Shown in pieces: positions 34,312 to 43,715 of a stretch of 64,000 nucleotides of DNA. Source of the stretch: Psychroserpens ponticola (GTDB lineage: Bacteria > Bacteroidota > Bacteroidia > Flavobacteriales > Flavobacteriaceae). Below the pieces are notes generated by a model. The model did not search any database, was not told where the DNA came from, and worked only from the letters and a program-made list of their open reading frames with translations. A program made the translations under genes and the position numbers. How positions within the stretch are numbered: the stretch's first letter is position 1; each line of letters begins with the position of its first letter. Location: the NCBI RefSeq assembly GCF_023556315.2, contig NZ_CP116221.1:62001-126000 (forward strand), in the 5' to 3' direction.

Positions 34312-35058
34312 ATGAAAAGACTATTTTCTATCTTAGCCATAGCAGGATTAATGGCTTTCACTACTACCGTAAATGCTGCAACTAAAATTGCAACTACATT
34401 ACAAGACGCAGATGTACCAACTGAAGACTTATCTTTTACACAACAAGTAAAAGAGCGTTTTATTGAAGGTGGACCATTTTTTATGGGAATTGTATTATTG
34501 TGTTTAATCTTAGGATTGGCAATTGCTATTGAAAGAATTATTTATTTAAATCTTGCAACTACTAATACAAAAAAATTAACTCAAGGTGTTGAAGATGCTC
34601 TTCAATCAGGAGGCGTTGAAGCTGCTAAAGAAGTTTGCAGAAACACAAAAGGACCTGTTGCATCTATTTTTTATCAAGGTTTAGATAGAGCAGATGAAAA
34701 TCTTGAGGCTGCTGAAAAAGCTGTAGTGGCTTATGGTGGTGTTCAAATGGGACAGTTAGAGAAGAACGTTTCTTGGATTTCATTATTTATTGCATTAGCG
34801 CCAATGCTTGGTTTCATGGGAACTGTACTTGGTATGATTGATGCTTTTGATAAAATTGAAGCTGCAGGTGATATGAACCCTTCATTAGTAGCAGGTGGTA
34901 TTAAAGTAGCATTATTAACAACTGTATTTGGTTTGATTGTTGCTATTATATTACAAATTTTTTACAATTACATTATCTCAAAAATTGATAGCATCGTTAA
35001 CGATATGGAAGATGCTTCAATTACTTTAATGGATTTATTGGTAAGACACAAAAAGTAA
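34312..35058 (+). CDS. exbB: ExbB/TolQ/MotA-family proton channel
   Basis: This is a 248-residue inner-membrane protein. A first hydrophobic stretch (about 6-22) resembles a signal or anchor. Three transmembrane helices follow (about 52-74, 155-180, 195-225), with the family motif LGFMGTVLGMIDAF. It makes the proton channel that energises TonB-type outer-membrane transport. It is the first gene of an operon with a membrane protein and two ExbD genes, spaced 26, 19 and 15 bases. No tonB gene is in the operon. It could instead serve a TolQ-like or gliding-related role, but the gene order favours ExbB. Confidence 0.9.
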   Translation: MKRLFSILAIAGLMAFTTTVNAATKIATTLQDADVPTEDLSFTQQVKERFIEGGPFFMGIVLLCLILGLAIAIERIIYLNLATTNTKKLTQGVEDALQSGGVEAAKEVCRNTKGPVASIFYQGLDRADENLEAAEKAVVAYGGVQMGQLEKNVSWISLFIALAPMLGFMGTVLGMIDAFDKIEAAGDMNPSLVAGGIKVALLTTVFGLIVAIILQIFYNYIISKIDSIVNDMEDASITLMDLLVRHKK

Positions 35059-35084
35059 TAATCATTTATTAAATCATACATAAT

Positions 35085-35525
35085 ATGAATATTCAAAAAA
35101 TAATCAAAATTGGTGCTTTAGTAATTGGTCTGATTGCAGTTTACTTCTTAGTAAGAATAATGATGCTAGGAGATGAAGCTATTGAAACAGATGTTGCTAA
35201 TCAAGGTCTTTTAACGAGCTTTGCTAATTTAGCATATGTTGTTTTGGCTATTGCAGCAATATCAACAATAGTATTTAGTCTTGTGAACCTAGTTAGTCAG
35301 CCAGATAAACTTAAGAAAGCTCTAATTTCTATAGGTGTATTTGCACTTGTTTTAATAGTTGCATGGTTTGCATCTTCAGGAGAAGAAAGAGTGTTAGATG
35401 AAGGTAAAATTTTATCTGCAAACGGATCTCAAATGGTTGAAGCAGGAATCAAAGCATTCTATATTTTAATTTTGTTAGCGGCAGGTTTAATGTCGTTTTT
35501 CGGAATTAAAAAGATGATAAGTTAA
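35085..35525 (+). CDS. four-helix membrane protein in the exb operon
   Basis: This 146-residue protein has about four transmembrane segments (10-27, 45-68, 80-98, 124-142). No family motif is recognised. It sits between exbB and the first exbD with small gaps on both sides, as in other flavobacteria, so it is likely part of the ExbBD energy-transduction complex or its assembly. Function is unknown. Confidence 0.75.
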   Translation: MNIQKIIKIGALVIGLIAVYFLVRIMMLGDEAIETDVANQGLLTSFANLAYVVLAIAAISTIVFSLVNLVSQPDKLKKALISIGVFALVLIVAWFASSGEERVLDEGKILSANGSQMVEAGIKAFYILILLAAGLMSFFGIKKMIS

Positions 35526-35544
35526 TAATAATACAAACTAAATT

Positions 35545-36150
35545 ATGGCAAAACGATCAGCACCAGAAGTAAATGCAGGATCTATGGCTGATATTGCATT
35601 CTTATTGCTCATATTTTTCCTAGTAACAACGACAATACCAAAAGATTCTGGTATTACTCGTAAGCTACCTCCAATAGAAGAAAATGATGAAGATGTAATT
35701 ATCAAGGAGAAGAATATTTTTACCGTATTATTAAATGGTAAAGATCAGCTTTTAGTTGAAGATGAATTAATGGAAATTAAGGATTTAAGAAAAGCAGCAG
35801 TAAAGTTTCTTGATAATGGTGGAGACAGAACATGTGATTACTGTAAAGGCGCAAAAGATCCAAAATCATCTGACAATCCTGACAAAGCAATTATTTCATT
35901 GAAAAATGATAGACAAACGTCTTATGCAGCATATATAACTGTTCAAAATGAATTGGTAGCAGCATATAACGAACTTCGTAACAGAAGAGCTCTTGAAATT
36001 GGACCTAAGAAAGGGTTTCCTGATATGGACTATATCGCAATGGAAAAAGCTTATGATGATGTTAAGTTTCCTGGAAACAGAACAAAACTTAAAGAAGTGA
36101 TTGAGCAAATTAAAATTGAGATACCTCAAAAGCTTTCTGAAGTAGAATAA
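35545..36150 (+). CDS. exbD: ExbD/TolR-family protein (first)
   Basis: This is a 201-residue protein with a single transmembrane helix (about 14-33) and the motif SMADIAFLLLIFFLVTT, which contains the proton-relay Asp. The periplasmic domain is longer than in E. coli ExbD (141 residues) and contains a CDYCKG pair of cysteines. It works with the ExbB protein to couple the proton gradient to outer-membrane transport. Confidence 0.9.
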   Translation: MAKRSAPEVNAGSMADIAFLLLIFFLVTTTIPKDSGITRKLPPIEENDEDVIIKEKNIFTVLLNGKDQLLVEDELMEIKDLRKAAVKFLDNGGDRTCDYCKGAKDPKSSDNPDKAIISLKNDRQTSYAAYITVQNELVAAYNELRNRRALEIGPKKGFPDMDYIAMEKAYDDVKFPGNRTKLKEVIEQIKIEIPQKLSEVE

Positions 36151-36165
36151 ATTAAAACATAAAAC

Positions 36166-36645
36166 ATGTCTAAATTTAAAAGTAAAAAAGATAATAGTTT
36201 GCCAGCAGTAAATACGGCATCTCTTCCAGATATTGTATTTATGCTGTTGTTTTTCTTTATGGTGGTAACTGTAATGAGAGAAGATAATCTATTAATAGAA
36301 AATAGATTGCCTCAGGCTGATCAAGTTGAAAAACTTGAAAAGAAATATCCAATTAGTTATATCTATGCAGGAAAACCTTCTAAAGCTTATGAGAAGTATG
36401 GTACTGAAGCTAGATTACAACTCAATGATAAATTAGCTGACATTAGTGAAATACAAGCTTTCATTAACGCAGAAAGAGCTGCGATACGTGAAGAACTAAT
36501 ACCAAAGCTTACAGTGTCATTAAAAGTTGATAAAGAAGCAAATATGGGTATTGTAGGTGATATTAAGCAAGAGCTTAGAAAAGCTAGCGCTTTTAGAATT
36601 AACTACACAACTGCAACTGGTGATGCTAAATCAAATTTAGATTAA
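36166..36645 (+). CDS. exbD: ExbD/TolR-family protein (second)
   Basis: This is a 159-residue protein with a single transmembrane helix (about 20-40) and the motif SLPDIVFMLLFFFMVVT, again with the proton-relay Asp. It is shorter than its neighbour and has no cysteine pair, so the two paralogues are not interchangeable copies. It ends the operon at an intrinsic terminator. Confidence 0.9.
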   Translation: MSKFKSKKDNSLPAVNTASLPDIVFMLLFFFMVVTVMREDNLLIENRLPQADQVEKLEKKYPISYIYAGKPSKAYEKYGTEARLQLNDKLADISEIQAFINAERAAIREELIPKLTVSLKVDKEANMGIVGDIKQELRKASAFRINYTTATGDAKSNLD

Positions 36646-36667
36646 ACCAGTTTACATTAAATAATTG

Positions 36668-36700
36668 AAAAGCATCCTGGATTTCTAGGATGCTTTTTTT
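36668..36700 (+). terminator. terminator after the exb operon
   Basis: A 7- to 8-bp stem (AGCATCC / GGATGCT) with a ten-base loop is followed by seven T residues. Confidence 0.8.
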
Positions 36701-36735
36701 ATGAAATCGCTCTAATATTTTATTCGGTATTGCGT

Positions 36736-36743
36736 TATATTTG
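36736..36743 (+). promoter_or_regulatory. -7 element abutting the PorT-like gene start
   Basis: TATATTTG matches TAnnTTTG and ends four bases before the ATG at 36748, which predicts a leaderless transcript. Confidence 0.45.
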
Positions 36744-36747
36744 TACT

Positions 36748-37467
36748 ATGAAAGTTGTTATCTCTTGTTTGCTTTTTATGGTTTTAGGTTGTTATGTGTT
36801 TAATGCACAAAATGCTATAGAAACATCAATTAAAGCAGATTCAACTGCTATCGTTGATGATAAATATAGAGAGGATCAATTTTATCTTTCTGTGACCTAT
36901 AATTTGTTAGGAAACAAACCTGATGGTGTGTCTCAAAGTGGTTTCTCAAGTGGTTATCACTTCGGTTTTATACGCGATATGCCAATTAATAAAAGAAGAA
37001 ACCTAGCCCTTGGTGTTGGACTTGGGTTTTCTTCAAATTCCTATAATCAAACATTACAAATTTCTGAAAATAATGCTGATTATCAATATGTTATTTTAAA
37101 TGATAATGATATAGAGTATACTAAAAATAAATTTACTACGTACTTAATTGAATTCCCTATCGAATTTAGATGGAGAACATCTACTGCTACTGATTATGAC
37201 TTTTGGCGAATTTATACAGGCGTGAAATTTGGTTATGTATTGTTTAACTCTTCTAAGTTTAATAGTAATGATGGTGATATTAAATTGTCTAACATAGATG
37301 ATTTTAACGCCTTTCAATATGGTTTGACTTTTAGTGCAGGCTATTCAAATATAAGTTTCCATTTGTATTATGGTCTCAACGGTATTTTTAGTAATGCAAA
37401 ATTAGTTGATGGAGAAGCTATTGATATGAAATCAATTCGAATAGGATTGATGCTCTATATTCTATAA
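36748..37467 (+). CDS. PorT-like outer-membrane beta-barrel protein
   Basis: This is a 239-residue protein. The signal peptide ends near residue 20 (VFNAQ). The rest contains alternating beta strands with aromatic residues and resembles the small porin-like PorT family barrels of Bacteroidota. In some species PorT takes part in type IX secretion or gliding; here the role is inferred from similarity only. An upstream reading from base 36730 would begin inside the -7 element, so the ATG at 36748 is used. Confidence 0.7.
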   Translation: MKVVISCLLFMVLGCYVFNAQNAIETSIKADSTAIVDDKYREDQFYLSVTYNLLGNKPDGVSQSGFSSGYHFGFIRDMPINKRRNLALGVGLGFSSNSYNQTLQISENNADYQYVILNDNDIEYTKNKFTTYLIEFPIEFRWRTSTATDYDFWRIYTGVKFGYVLFNSSKFNSNDGDIKLSNIDDFNAFQYGLTFSAGYSNISFHLYYGLNGIFSNAKLVDGEAIDMKSIRIGLMLYIL

Positions 37468-37472
37468 ATATT

Positions 37473-38081
37473 TTAAATCCAATAATTCAACAACACTAAT
37501 TGTGGCATCATGCCTACAAAAGTGCCAATAATTAATTCAATAGGTTTATGAGCTTTTAAGTGTAATCTAGATGTTGCTATTGCGCCTAGAATAATGCACA
37601 TTAATCCTATAGTTCCGTTTATATTGATTTTAAAATGAATGGCTAACGCGACTGCAAACATAAAAAAGCCAGCTGCTGCGATCATATGTATGCTTGCCTT
37701 AAACTGTACTACAGCTAGAACAAAACAAGTAATTGTAGATATTAATACACCAATAAAAAAGAAATATAATTCTGGGATTTCATTTTGAGGAAGTACTCTA
37801 ATTAGTACTAAAGCAATAATGAAACAATTTAGTAATAAAGGTAGCTTTCGTTCATTTGTTGTTTCTAAGTATACCGAGTCTACTTTTCTTAAAGTTTTTA
37901 AAAGATAGTATAGCAATATTGGAAGAATTACTGTTAGTATCGTTACTGAAAATAGTTTTGCTTTTAGTATAGGTTCAGGAATAAAACGTGGTGTTTTTGA
38001 GAAATAGAAAATAACACCCAATAATGGCATCAGCAATGGATGAAAAATAAACGATATGCTTTTTAGAAGCTGATTTATCAT
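37473..38081 (-). CDS. polytopic membrane protein, PAP2-like (degenerate)
   Basis: This is a 202-residue protein with five or six transmembrane helices. The segments NERKLPLL, KASIHMIAA and SRLHLKAHKPIELIIG fall in the order of the three PAP2 phosphatase motifs (K-x6-RP, PSGH, SR-x5-H). The first two lack conserved residues, so activity is doubtful. Its start overlaps the last four bases of rpoN (ATGA), so it is co-translated with the sigma factor gene. The function is unknown. Confidence 0.65.
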   Translation of the reverse strand: MINQLLKSISFIFHPLLMPLLGVIFYFSKTPRFIPEPILKAKLFSVTILTVILPILLYYLLKTLRKVDSVYLETTNERKLPLLLNCFIIALVLIRVLPQNEIPELYFFFIGVLISTITCFVLAVVQFKASIHMIAAAGFFMFAVALAIHFKININGTIGLMCIILGAIATSRLHLKAHKPIELIIGTFVGMMPQLVLLNYWI

Positions 38082-39544
38082 ATTTTTTTTCTCAATCTTG
38101 CCACAGGAATATCTAACTGTTCACGATACTTTGCAACTGTACGACGTGCTATTGGATAACCTTTCTCTTTAAGTATGGTCGCTAATTTTTCATCAGTGAG
38201 AGGTTTACGCTTATTTTCCTCTTCAATAACGGTTTCTAAAATCTTCTTAATTTCACGTGTAGATACTTCTTCACCTTGATCATTTGTCATTGATTCTGAG
38301 AAAAATTCCTTAATCAATTTTGTACCATATGGCGTGTCAACATATTTACTGTTTGCAACACGAGAAACTGTTGAAACGTCCATGTCAATTTCATCAGCAA
38401 TATCTTTTAGAATCATTGGTTTAAGGTTGCGTTCATCACCAGAAAGAAAATATTCTTTTTGGTAATTCATAATAGAACTCATCGTAACAAATAATGTTTG
38501 TTGACGCTGTTTAATAGCTTCAATAAACCATTTTGCTCCATCTAATTTTTGTTTGATGAAAAGCACTGCATCTTTTTGTGATTTGCTCTTGTCTTTTGCT
38601 TCCTTATAACCTTTCATCATATTACTATACTCTCTAGACACATGAAGTTCTGGAGCATTTCTACCATTAAGAGTAAGGTCTAATTCACCATCTACAATCT
38701 TTATGGCAAAATCTGGAACAACATGCTCTGCCATTTTATTGTTCCCTGCATATGAACCACCTGGTTTTGGATTAAGGCGTTCAATTTCTTCGATGGCATC
38801 TTTGAGTTGCACCTCGGTAATGTCGAACTTTTGAAGTAGTTTTTTATAATGTTTTTTTGTAAACTGATCGAAGGCCTTGTCAATAATATTACAAGCCAAT
38901 TCAACATCTGGATACTTTTCTTTTCTATGTAATTGAATGCTTAAACATTCTTGTAAGTTACGAGCTCCAACACCAGCAGGATCTAACTGATGTACAACTT
39001 GGAATATTTGCTCTACTGATTCTTCATCTGTATATACACCTTGTGTAAAAGCTAAATCATCAACAATATCACTTAATGAGCGACGTATATAGCCACTTTC
39101 ATCAACACTTCCGACTAAGAATACAGCAATATCACGTTCATTATCATTTAGCCTGAATGTATTTAATTGATTGTTTAAATGTTGAGTAAAAGAAGTGCCA
39201 GCAGCATATGGCACATTTTTTTCTTCATCATCAACACTGTAATTATTGGCTTGAGTGCGATAATCTGGTATTTCATCATCACTTAAGTAATCATCTATAT
39301 TAATATCTTCAGCTTCAATGGTTTCATTGTCATTAAATTCATCATCAGAATTATCAAACTCATCCATATTGTCTTCAAACTCGTCTTTAGTTTCCTTTCC
39401 GCTTTCCAAAGCTGGATTCTCTTCTAATTCTTGCTTTAAACGTTGCTCAAAAGCTTGTGTAGGCAACTGAATCAACTTCATGAGCTGAATTTGCTGTGGC
39501 GACAACTTCTGAGATAATTTAAACTGTAGATATTGTTTAAGCAT
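38078..39544 (-). CDS. rpoN: RNA polymerase sigma-54 factor
   Basis: This is a 488-residue sigma factor for -24/-12 promoters. Region I at the N terminus is Gln-rich (FKLSQKLSPQQIQLMKLIQLP) and serves as the activator-interacting domain. An acidic region II (about 48-125) follows. The core-binding domain lies in the middle, and the C-terminal end carries the RpoN box ARRTVAKYRE. No sigma-54 activator is in the window. I did not see a convincing TGGC-N10-TTGC site near a gene start here. Confidence 0.96.
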   Translation of the reverse strand: MLKQYLQFKLSQKLSPQQIQLMKLIQLPTQAFEQRLKQELEENPALESGKETKDEFEDNMDEFDNSDDEFNDNETIEAEDINIDDYLSDDEIPDYRTQANNYSVDDEEKNVPYAAGTSFTQHLNNQLNTFRLNDNERDIAVFLVGSVDESGYIRRSLSDIVDDLAFTQGVYTDEESVEQIFQVVHQLDPAGVGARNLQECLSIQLHRKEKYPDVELACNIIDKAFDQFTKKHYKKLLQKFDITEVQLKDAIEEIERLNPKPGGSYAGNNKMAEHVVPDFAIKIVDGELDLTLNGRNAPELHVSREYSNMMKGYKEAKDKSKSQKDAVLFIKQKLDGAKWFIEAIKQRQQTLFVTMSSIMNYQKEYFLSGDERNLKPMILKDIADEIDMDVSTVSRVANSKYVDTPYGTKLIKEFFSESMTNDQGEEVSTREIKKILETVIEEENKRKPLTDEKLATILKEKGYPIARRTVAKYREQLDIPVARLRKKI

Positions 39545-39635
39545 GTATTGAATTTGGTATTATAGTAAAGTTAAAAAAACTATTGATATACGACTTACAA
39601 AAACAATGCCTTTTATGAATAATTTAAAATTTAAC

Positions 39636-39713
39636 TGTCATTCAGAAGGAGTCATTTTGACGATTGAAGAATCTTTTTTATTGTTATGATTCTTCACTTC
39701 GTTCTTAATGACA
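39636..39713. repeat. palindromic intergenic repeat (TGTCATT type)
   Basis: The stretch begins TGTCATTC and ends AATGACA, and has an inner stem GAAGAATC (39666-39673) / GATTCTTC (39688-39695). It lies in the 202-base gap between rpoN and asnS. A weak related copy is at 4375-4425. It resembles the many TGTCATTC...AATGACA elements seen between genes in flavobacteria. Confidence 0.6.
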
Positions 39714-39746
39714 ATTTAAAAATAGAATAATTGAGAGGAGTCGAAT

Positions 39747-41177
39747 TTAAAACTCCGCATTTTGAGGTGTTCTAGGATAAGGAATTACATCTCTAATATT
39801 TCCCATTCCAGTTGCAAACATAACTAGACGTTCAAAACCTAGTCCAAAACCTGAATGAACAGCAGTTCCGTATTTACGTAAATCTAAATACCACCATAAT
39901 TCTTTTTCGTCAATATCTAGCGCTTTCATTTTTTCTTTTAAAACATCTAAACGCTCTTCACGTTGAGATCCACCTACCATTTCACCAATACCAGGAAATA
40001 GAATATCCATAGCGCGAACTGTTTTTCCATCTTCATTTAAACGCATGTAAAACGCTTTGATATTTGCAGGATAATCAAACAAAATGACAGGACATTTGAA
40101 ATGTTTTTCTACTAAGAAACGTTCGTGTTCACTTTGTAAGTCAGCTCCCCATTCTTCAATAATATATTTGAATTTCTTTTTCTTGTTTGGTTTACTGTTC
40201 TTTAAAATATCGATAGCTTCAGTATAGCTTACACGTTTGAAGTTGTTATCGACTACAAATTTTATTTTGTCAATCAAACTCATTTCAGAACGTTCGGCTT
40301 GTGGCTTTGTTTTTTCTTCATCAAGCAAGCGCTTTTCTAAAAATTCTAAGTCTTCACGATTATGTTCTAAAACATAACTCAATACCGATTTCATAAAGTT
40401 TTCAGCTAAGTCCATATTTCCAGCTAAATCCATAAATGCTACTTCGGGTTCAATCATCCAGAATTCAGCTAAGTGACGAGATGTGTTTGAGTTTTCGGCT
40501 CTAAATGTTGGTCCGAAAGTATATACTTTTCCAAGAGACATGGCATAGGTTTCAGCTTCTAACTGACCAGAAACAGTAAGATTGGTTTCTTTTCCGAAGA
40601 AATCTTGAGAATAATCAATATCACCATCTTTAGTTAATGGAGGATTTTTAGCATCTAAGGCACTTACTTTAAACATTTCTCCAGCACCTTCGGCATCACT
40701 TCCTGTAACAATTGGAGTGTGCATATAGTAAAAACCATTCTCATTAAAATACTTGTGAATCGCAAATGATAATGACGAACGTAAACGCATTACAGCACTA
40801 AATGTACTTGTTCTAGTGCGTAAATGAGCATTTTTTCTTAGGAATTCGAAGCCGTGTTTTCTTGGTTGAATTGGATATTCATCAGGATCAGAATCTCCAA
40901 GAATTTCAATAGAAGTAACTTGTATTTCAACGTTTTGCCCTTTTCCTTGACTCTTTACCAAGTTTCCTTTAATGTGAACAGCTGATCCAGTTGTAATTCG
41001 TTTTAAAAGTGCTTCATCAGTATTTTCAAAATCAACCACGCATTGTATATTATTAATTGTAGAACCATCATTTAAAGCTATAAATCGATTTGCTCTAAAC
41101 GTTCTAACCCATCCTTTAATTTCAAGAGGCTGTAGTGTAATATCTTGTGTTAATAATTGTGAAACTGAATATGTCAT
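39747..41177 (-). CDS. asnS: asparaginyl-tRNA synthetase
   Basis: This is a 476-residue class IIb synthetase that charges tRNA-Asn. The OB-fold anticodon domain covers about 1-110 (IKGWVRTFRANRF...). The catalytic domain carries motif 2 (FGPTFRAENSNTSRHLAEFWMIEPE) and motif 3 (GFGLGFERLVMFATGMGNIRDVIPYPR). The presence of AsnRS means that asparagine can be attached directly. The start ATG at 41177 lies 18 bases behind a -7 element that overlaps the end of the upstream gene. Confidence 0.96.
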   Translation of the reverse strand: MTYSVSQLLTQDITLQPLEIKGWVRTFRANRFIALNDGSTINNIQCVVDFENTDEALLKRITTGSAVHIKGNLVKSQGKGQNVEIQVTSIEILGDSDPDEYPIQPRKHGFEFLRKNAHLRTRTSTFSAVMRLRSSLSFAIHKYFNENGFYYMHTPIVTGSDAEGAGEMFKVSALDAKNPPLTKDGDIDYSQDFFGKETNLTVSGQLEAETYAMSLGKVYTFGPTFRAENSNTSRHLAEFWMIEPEVAFMDLAGNMDLAENFMKSVLSYVLEHNREDLEFLEKRLLDEEKTKPQAERSEMSLIDKIKFVVDNNFKRVSYTEAIDILKNSKPNKKKKFKYIIEEWGADLQSEHERFLVEKHFKCPVILFDYPANIKAFYMRLNEDGKTVRAMDILFPGIGEMVGGSQREERLDVLKEKMKALDIDEKELWWYLDLRKYGTAVHSGFGLGFERLVMFATGMGNIRDVIPYPRTPQNAEF

Positions 41178-41194
41178 TTTTATTAAATTTTATA

Positions 41195-41202
41195 CAAATA
41201 TA
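41195..41202 (-). promoter_or_regulatory. -7 element for asnS
   Basis: TATATTTG on the minus strand matches TAnnTTTG, 18 bases before the asnS ATG and seven bases after the exporter gene stop. Confidence 0.45.
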
Positions 41203-41208
41203 AATGTT

Positions 41209-43638
41209 TTATGAAATGGTGTCTTCTGAATTTTCAACGTCTTCGATGACCTCTATGTCTTCAGAGTCTTGCGGAATAATATTTATTGCTGGTTCTTTTA
41301 ATACTTCCTTATTAGCAATACTTCTTTCAAGAGATAATAATAGAGAAGGCAACAATAGTAAATTTGATAACATTGCAAATAGTAATGTTGCAGAAACCAA
41401 TGCTCCTAAAGCTACTGTACCTCCAAAACTAGATGTTGTGAAGACGATAAAACCAAAGAATAAAACGATTGATGTGTAAAACATACTTACACCTGTTTCT
41501 CTTAAAGCAGCATAAACCGATTTGCGTATTTTCCAGTGATTGGCTTGTAATTCTTGCCTGTATTTAGCCAAAAAGTGAATGGTGTCATCTACTGAAATTC
41601 CAAAGGCAATACTAAACACCAATATCGTTGATGGTTTTATTGGGACATTTAAAAAGCCCATTAATCCTGCAGTGATTAATAAAGGTAATAAGTTTGGAAC
41701 AAGTGACACAATAATCATTCTGAATGACCTAAACATGTAAGCCATAAAAAGAGAAATAAGAAAAATAGCAAGACTTAACGAGATTACTAAGTTTCGTACT
41801 AAATATTTTGTTCCTTTTTGAAATACTAATGCTTTTCCTGTCATTGTAACTTCAAAGCGTTCTTTAGGAAATAGCTTGTCAATTTTATTTTGAAGATTTT
41901 CCTCAATACGCTCCATTTTATCAGTGCCAATATCTTTCATAAAGGTTGTGATACGTGCATACTGACCAGTACTGTCTACAAAATTCTTAAGCATGTCTAC
42001 ATTAGAAGACGAGTTTTTGGCATAAGATAATATGAAACTATTTTCTTGACTTGTTGGTAGTTGGTAGTATTTTGGATTGCCGTTATAATAAGCTTGCTTA
42101 CTATATTTTACCAAACTCACCGCAGAAATTGGTCTAGATAATTCAGGAATCTCATTGATGAGGTCTTCTAAATCGTTCATACGCTTAAGCGTACTTAATT
42201 TCATAACGCCTTTTTTGCGTTTAGTATCTATCATTATTTCTAATGGCATTATGCCATTAAATTCACTTTCAAAAAACTTAATGTCTTTAAAGAATTCTGT
42301 GTCTTTTGGCATGTCTTCAATTAGGCTACCAGAAATTTTTATTTGATAAATACCAATAATACTTGCAACTAAAAGTATTAAAGATGTTAAATAAATTGTG
42401 ATTTTTTTATGCTTAACCATTCGCTCAATCCAATCTACAAAACCACCAATCCAACGTTTATTTAGATGCTCTAAATGTCTTTCTTGAGGATAAGGTAAAA
42501 AGGTGTAAATGATAGGAATTACAAGTAAACATAATATGAAAATAGCGAGAATACTTAAAGAAGCTACAATACCAAATTCTTTAAGCAACGTACTTTCAGT
42601 TAAAATAAAAGTAGCAAAACCGGAAGCTGTAGTCACATTTGTCATTAATGTTGCATTACCAATTTTGGTAATAACACGTTGCAGTGACTTTACTTTATTT
42701 CCATGTAATTTTACTTCATGTTGATATTTATTGATTAAGAAAATACAATTCGGAATTCCAATTACAATAATTAAAGGTGGAATTAAAGCAGTTAAAACGG
42801 TAATCTCATAGTTGAGCAGACCTAAAATACCAAAGGTCCACATGACACCAATGCATACAACAATGAGAGAAATAAAAGTGGCTCTAAATGACCTAAAGAA
42901 TAAGAAGAATATTAAAGACGTTACACCTAGTGCTAAGCCAATAAAAAGGCCAATTTCATCAACAATATTCTGCGAGTTTAATGTTCTAATGTATGGCATG
43001 CCAGACACTCTAACATCAAGATTATTGTTAGTTTCGAAATCATCAATTTTATCTTGAAGAGCAAGCATGATAAAGTCTTTTCTTGCTGAAGTATTTACGA
43101 TATCTTTTTTAAGATAAATTGCTGTTCGGATTGTTTTTGTGTCTTTATTGAACAAAAAGTTATCATAAAAAGGATATTGTTTGAAGAGTTCTTTCTGTAG
43201 AATATCAATTTCAGCTTTTGAAGTGATTGAATCTTTTATGAAAGGCTCCAAATCAAATTTTTCAGCTTTTGTGTTTTTTACTAATTTCTGAAGGTCTTTA
43301 ATTGATACTACAGTTTCAACTTCATCATAAGATTTAAAATCTTCAGAAAGCCGATTCCAAGCATTTAATTTTTCAACAGTAAATAGTGTAGAGTCTTTAA
43401 CACCAAGAATAATAAGATTCCCTTCTTCGCCAAAGATGTCTAAAAACTCATTATAAGTCACATTAACTTCATGGTCATCAGGTAATAAGTTTGCTTCGGT
43501 GTAGGTAAAGCGCATGTGTTCCCATTGCCAACTAAAGAAAATAGTTGCCAACACGATACAAATGAGTATACCAATTTTATTACGCAAAATTAGTCGCGCA
43601 ATAACTTCCCAAAAACCTGTTGAAAATAATTTAAACAT
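41209..43638 (-). CDS. RND/MMPL-family exporter
   Basis: This is an 809-residue inner-membrane transporter of the RND superfamily with MMPL/SSD-like architecture. The first transmembrane helix lies near residues 20-40, followed by a large periplasmic loop. A first cluster of helices covers about 220-400, the second periplasmic loop about 430-620, and a second helix cluster about 620-790 (for example VFSIAFGISVDDTIHFLAKYR, with the Asp pair typical of the relay). No periplasmic adaptor is adjacent. Substrates of such single-gene exporters are often lipids or hydrophobic compounds; the substrate here is unknown. Confidence 0.87.
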   Translation of the reverse strand: MFKLFSTGFWEVIARLILRNKIGILICIVLATIFFSWQWEHMRFTYTEANLLPDDHEVNVTYNEFLDIFGEEGNLIILGVKDSTLFTVEKLNAWNRLSEDFKSYDEVETVVSIKDLQKLVKNTKAEKFDLEPFIKDSITSKAEIDILQKELFKQYPFYDNFLFNKDTKTIRTAIYLKKDIVNTSARKDFIMLALQDKIDDFETNNNLDVRVSGMPYIRTLNSQNIVDEIGLFIGLALGVTSLIFFLFFRSFRATFISLIVVCIGVMWTFGILGLLNYEITVLTALIPPLIIVIGIPNCIFLINKYQHEVKLHGNKVKSLQRVITKIGNATLMTNVTTASGFATFILTESTLLKEFGIVASLSILAIFILCLLVIPIIYTFLPYPQERHLEHLNKRWIGGFVDWIERMVKHKKITIYLTSLILLVASIIGIYQIKISGSLIEDMPKDTEFFKDIKFFESEFNGIMPLEIMIDTKRKKGVMKLSTLKRMNDLEDLINEIPELSRPISAVSLVKYSKQAYYNGNPKYYQLPTSQENSFILSYAKNSSSNVDMLKNFVDSTGQYARITTFMKDIGTDKMERIEENLQNKIDKLFPKERFEVTMTGKALVFQKGTKYLVRNLVISLSLAIFLISLFMAYMFRSFRMIIVSLVPNLLPLLITAGLMGFLNVPIKPSTILVFSIAFGISVDDTIHFLAKYRQELQANHWKIRKSVYAALRETGVSMFYTSIVLFFGFIVFTTSSFGGTVALGALVSATLLFAMLSNLLLLPSLLLSLERSIANKEVLKEPAINIIPQDSEDIEVIEDVENSEDTIS

Positions 43639-43715
43639 CTACCTATTAAAAAGGAGCGACAAAGGTAGAAAAAACCAAAAGATAAGCTCTATAAATTAAT
43701 GCTAATTTATAGTAT

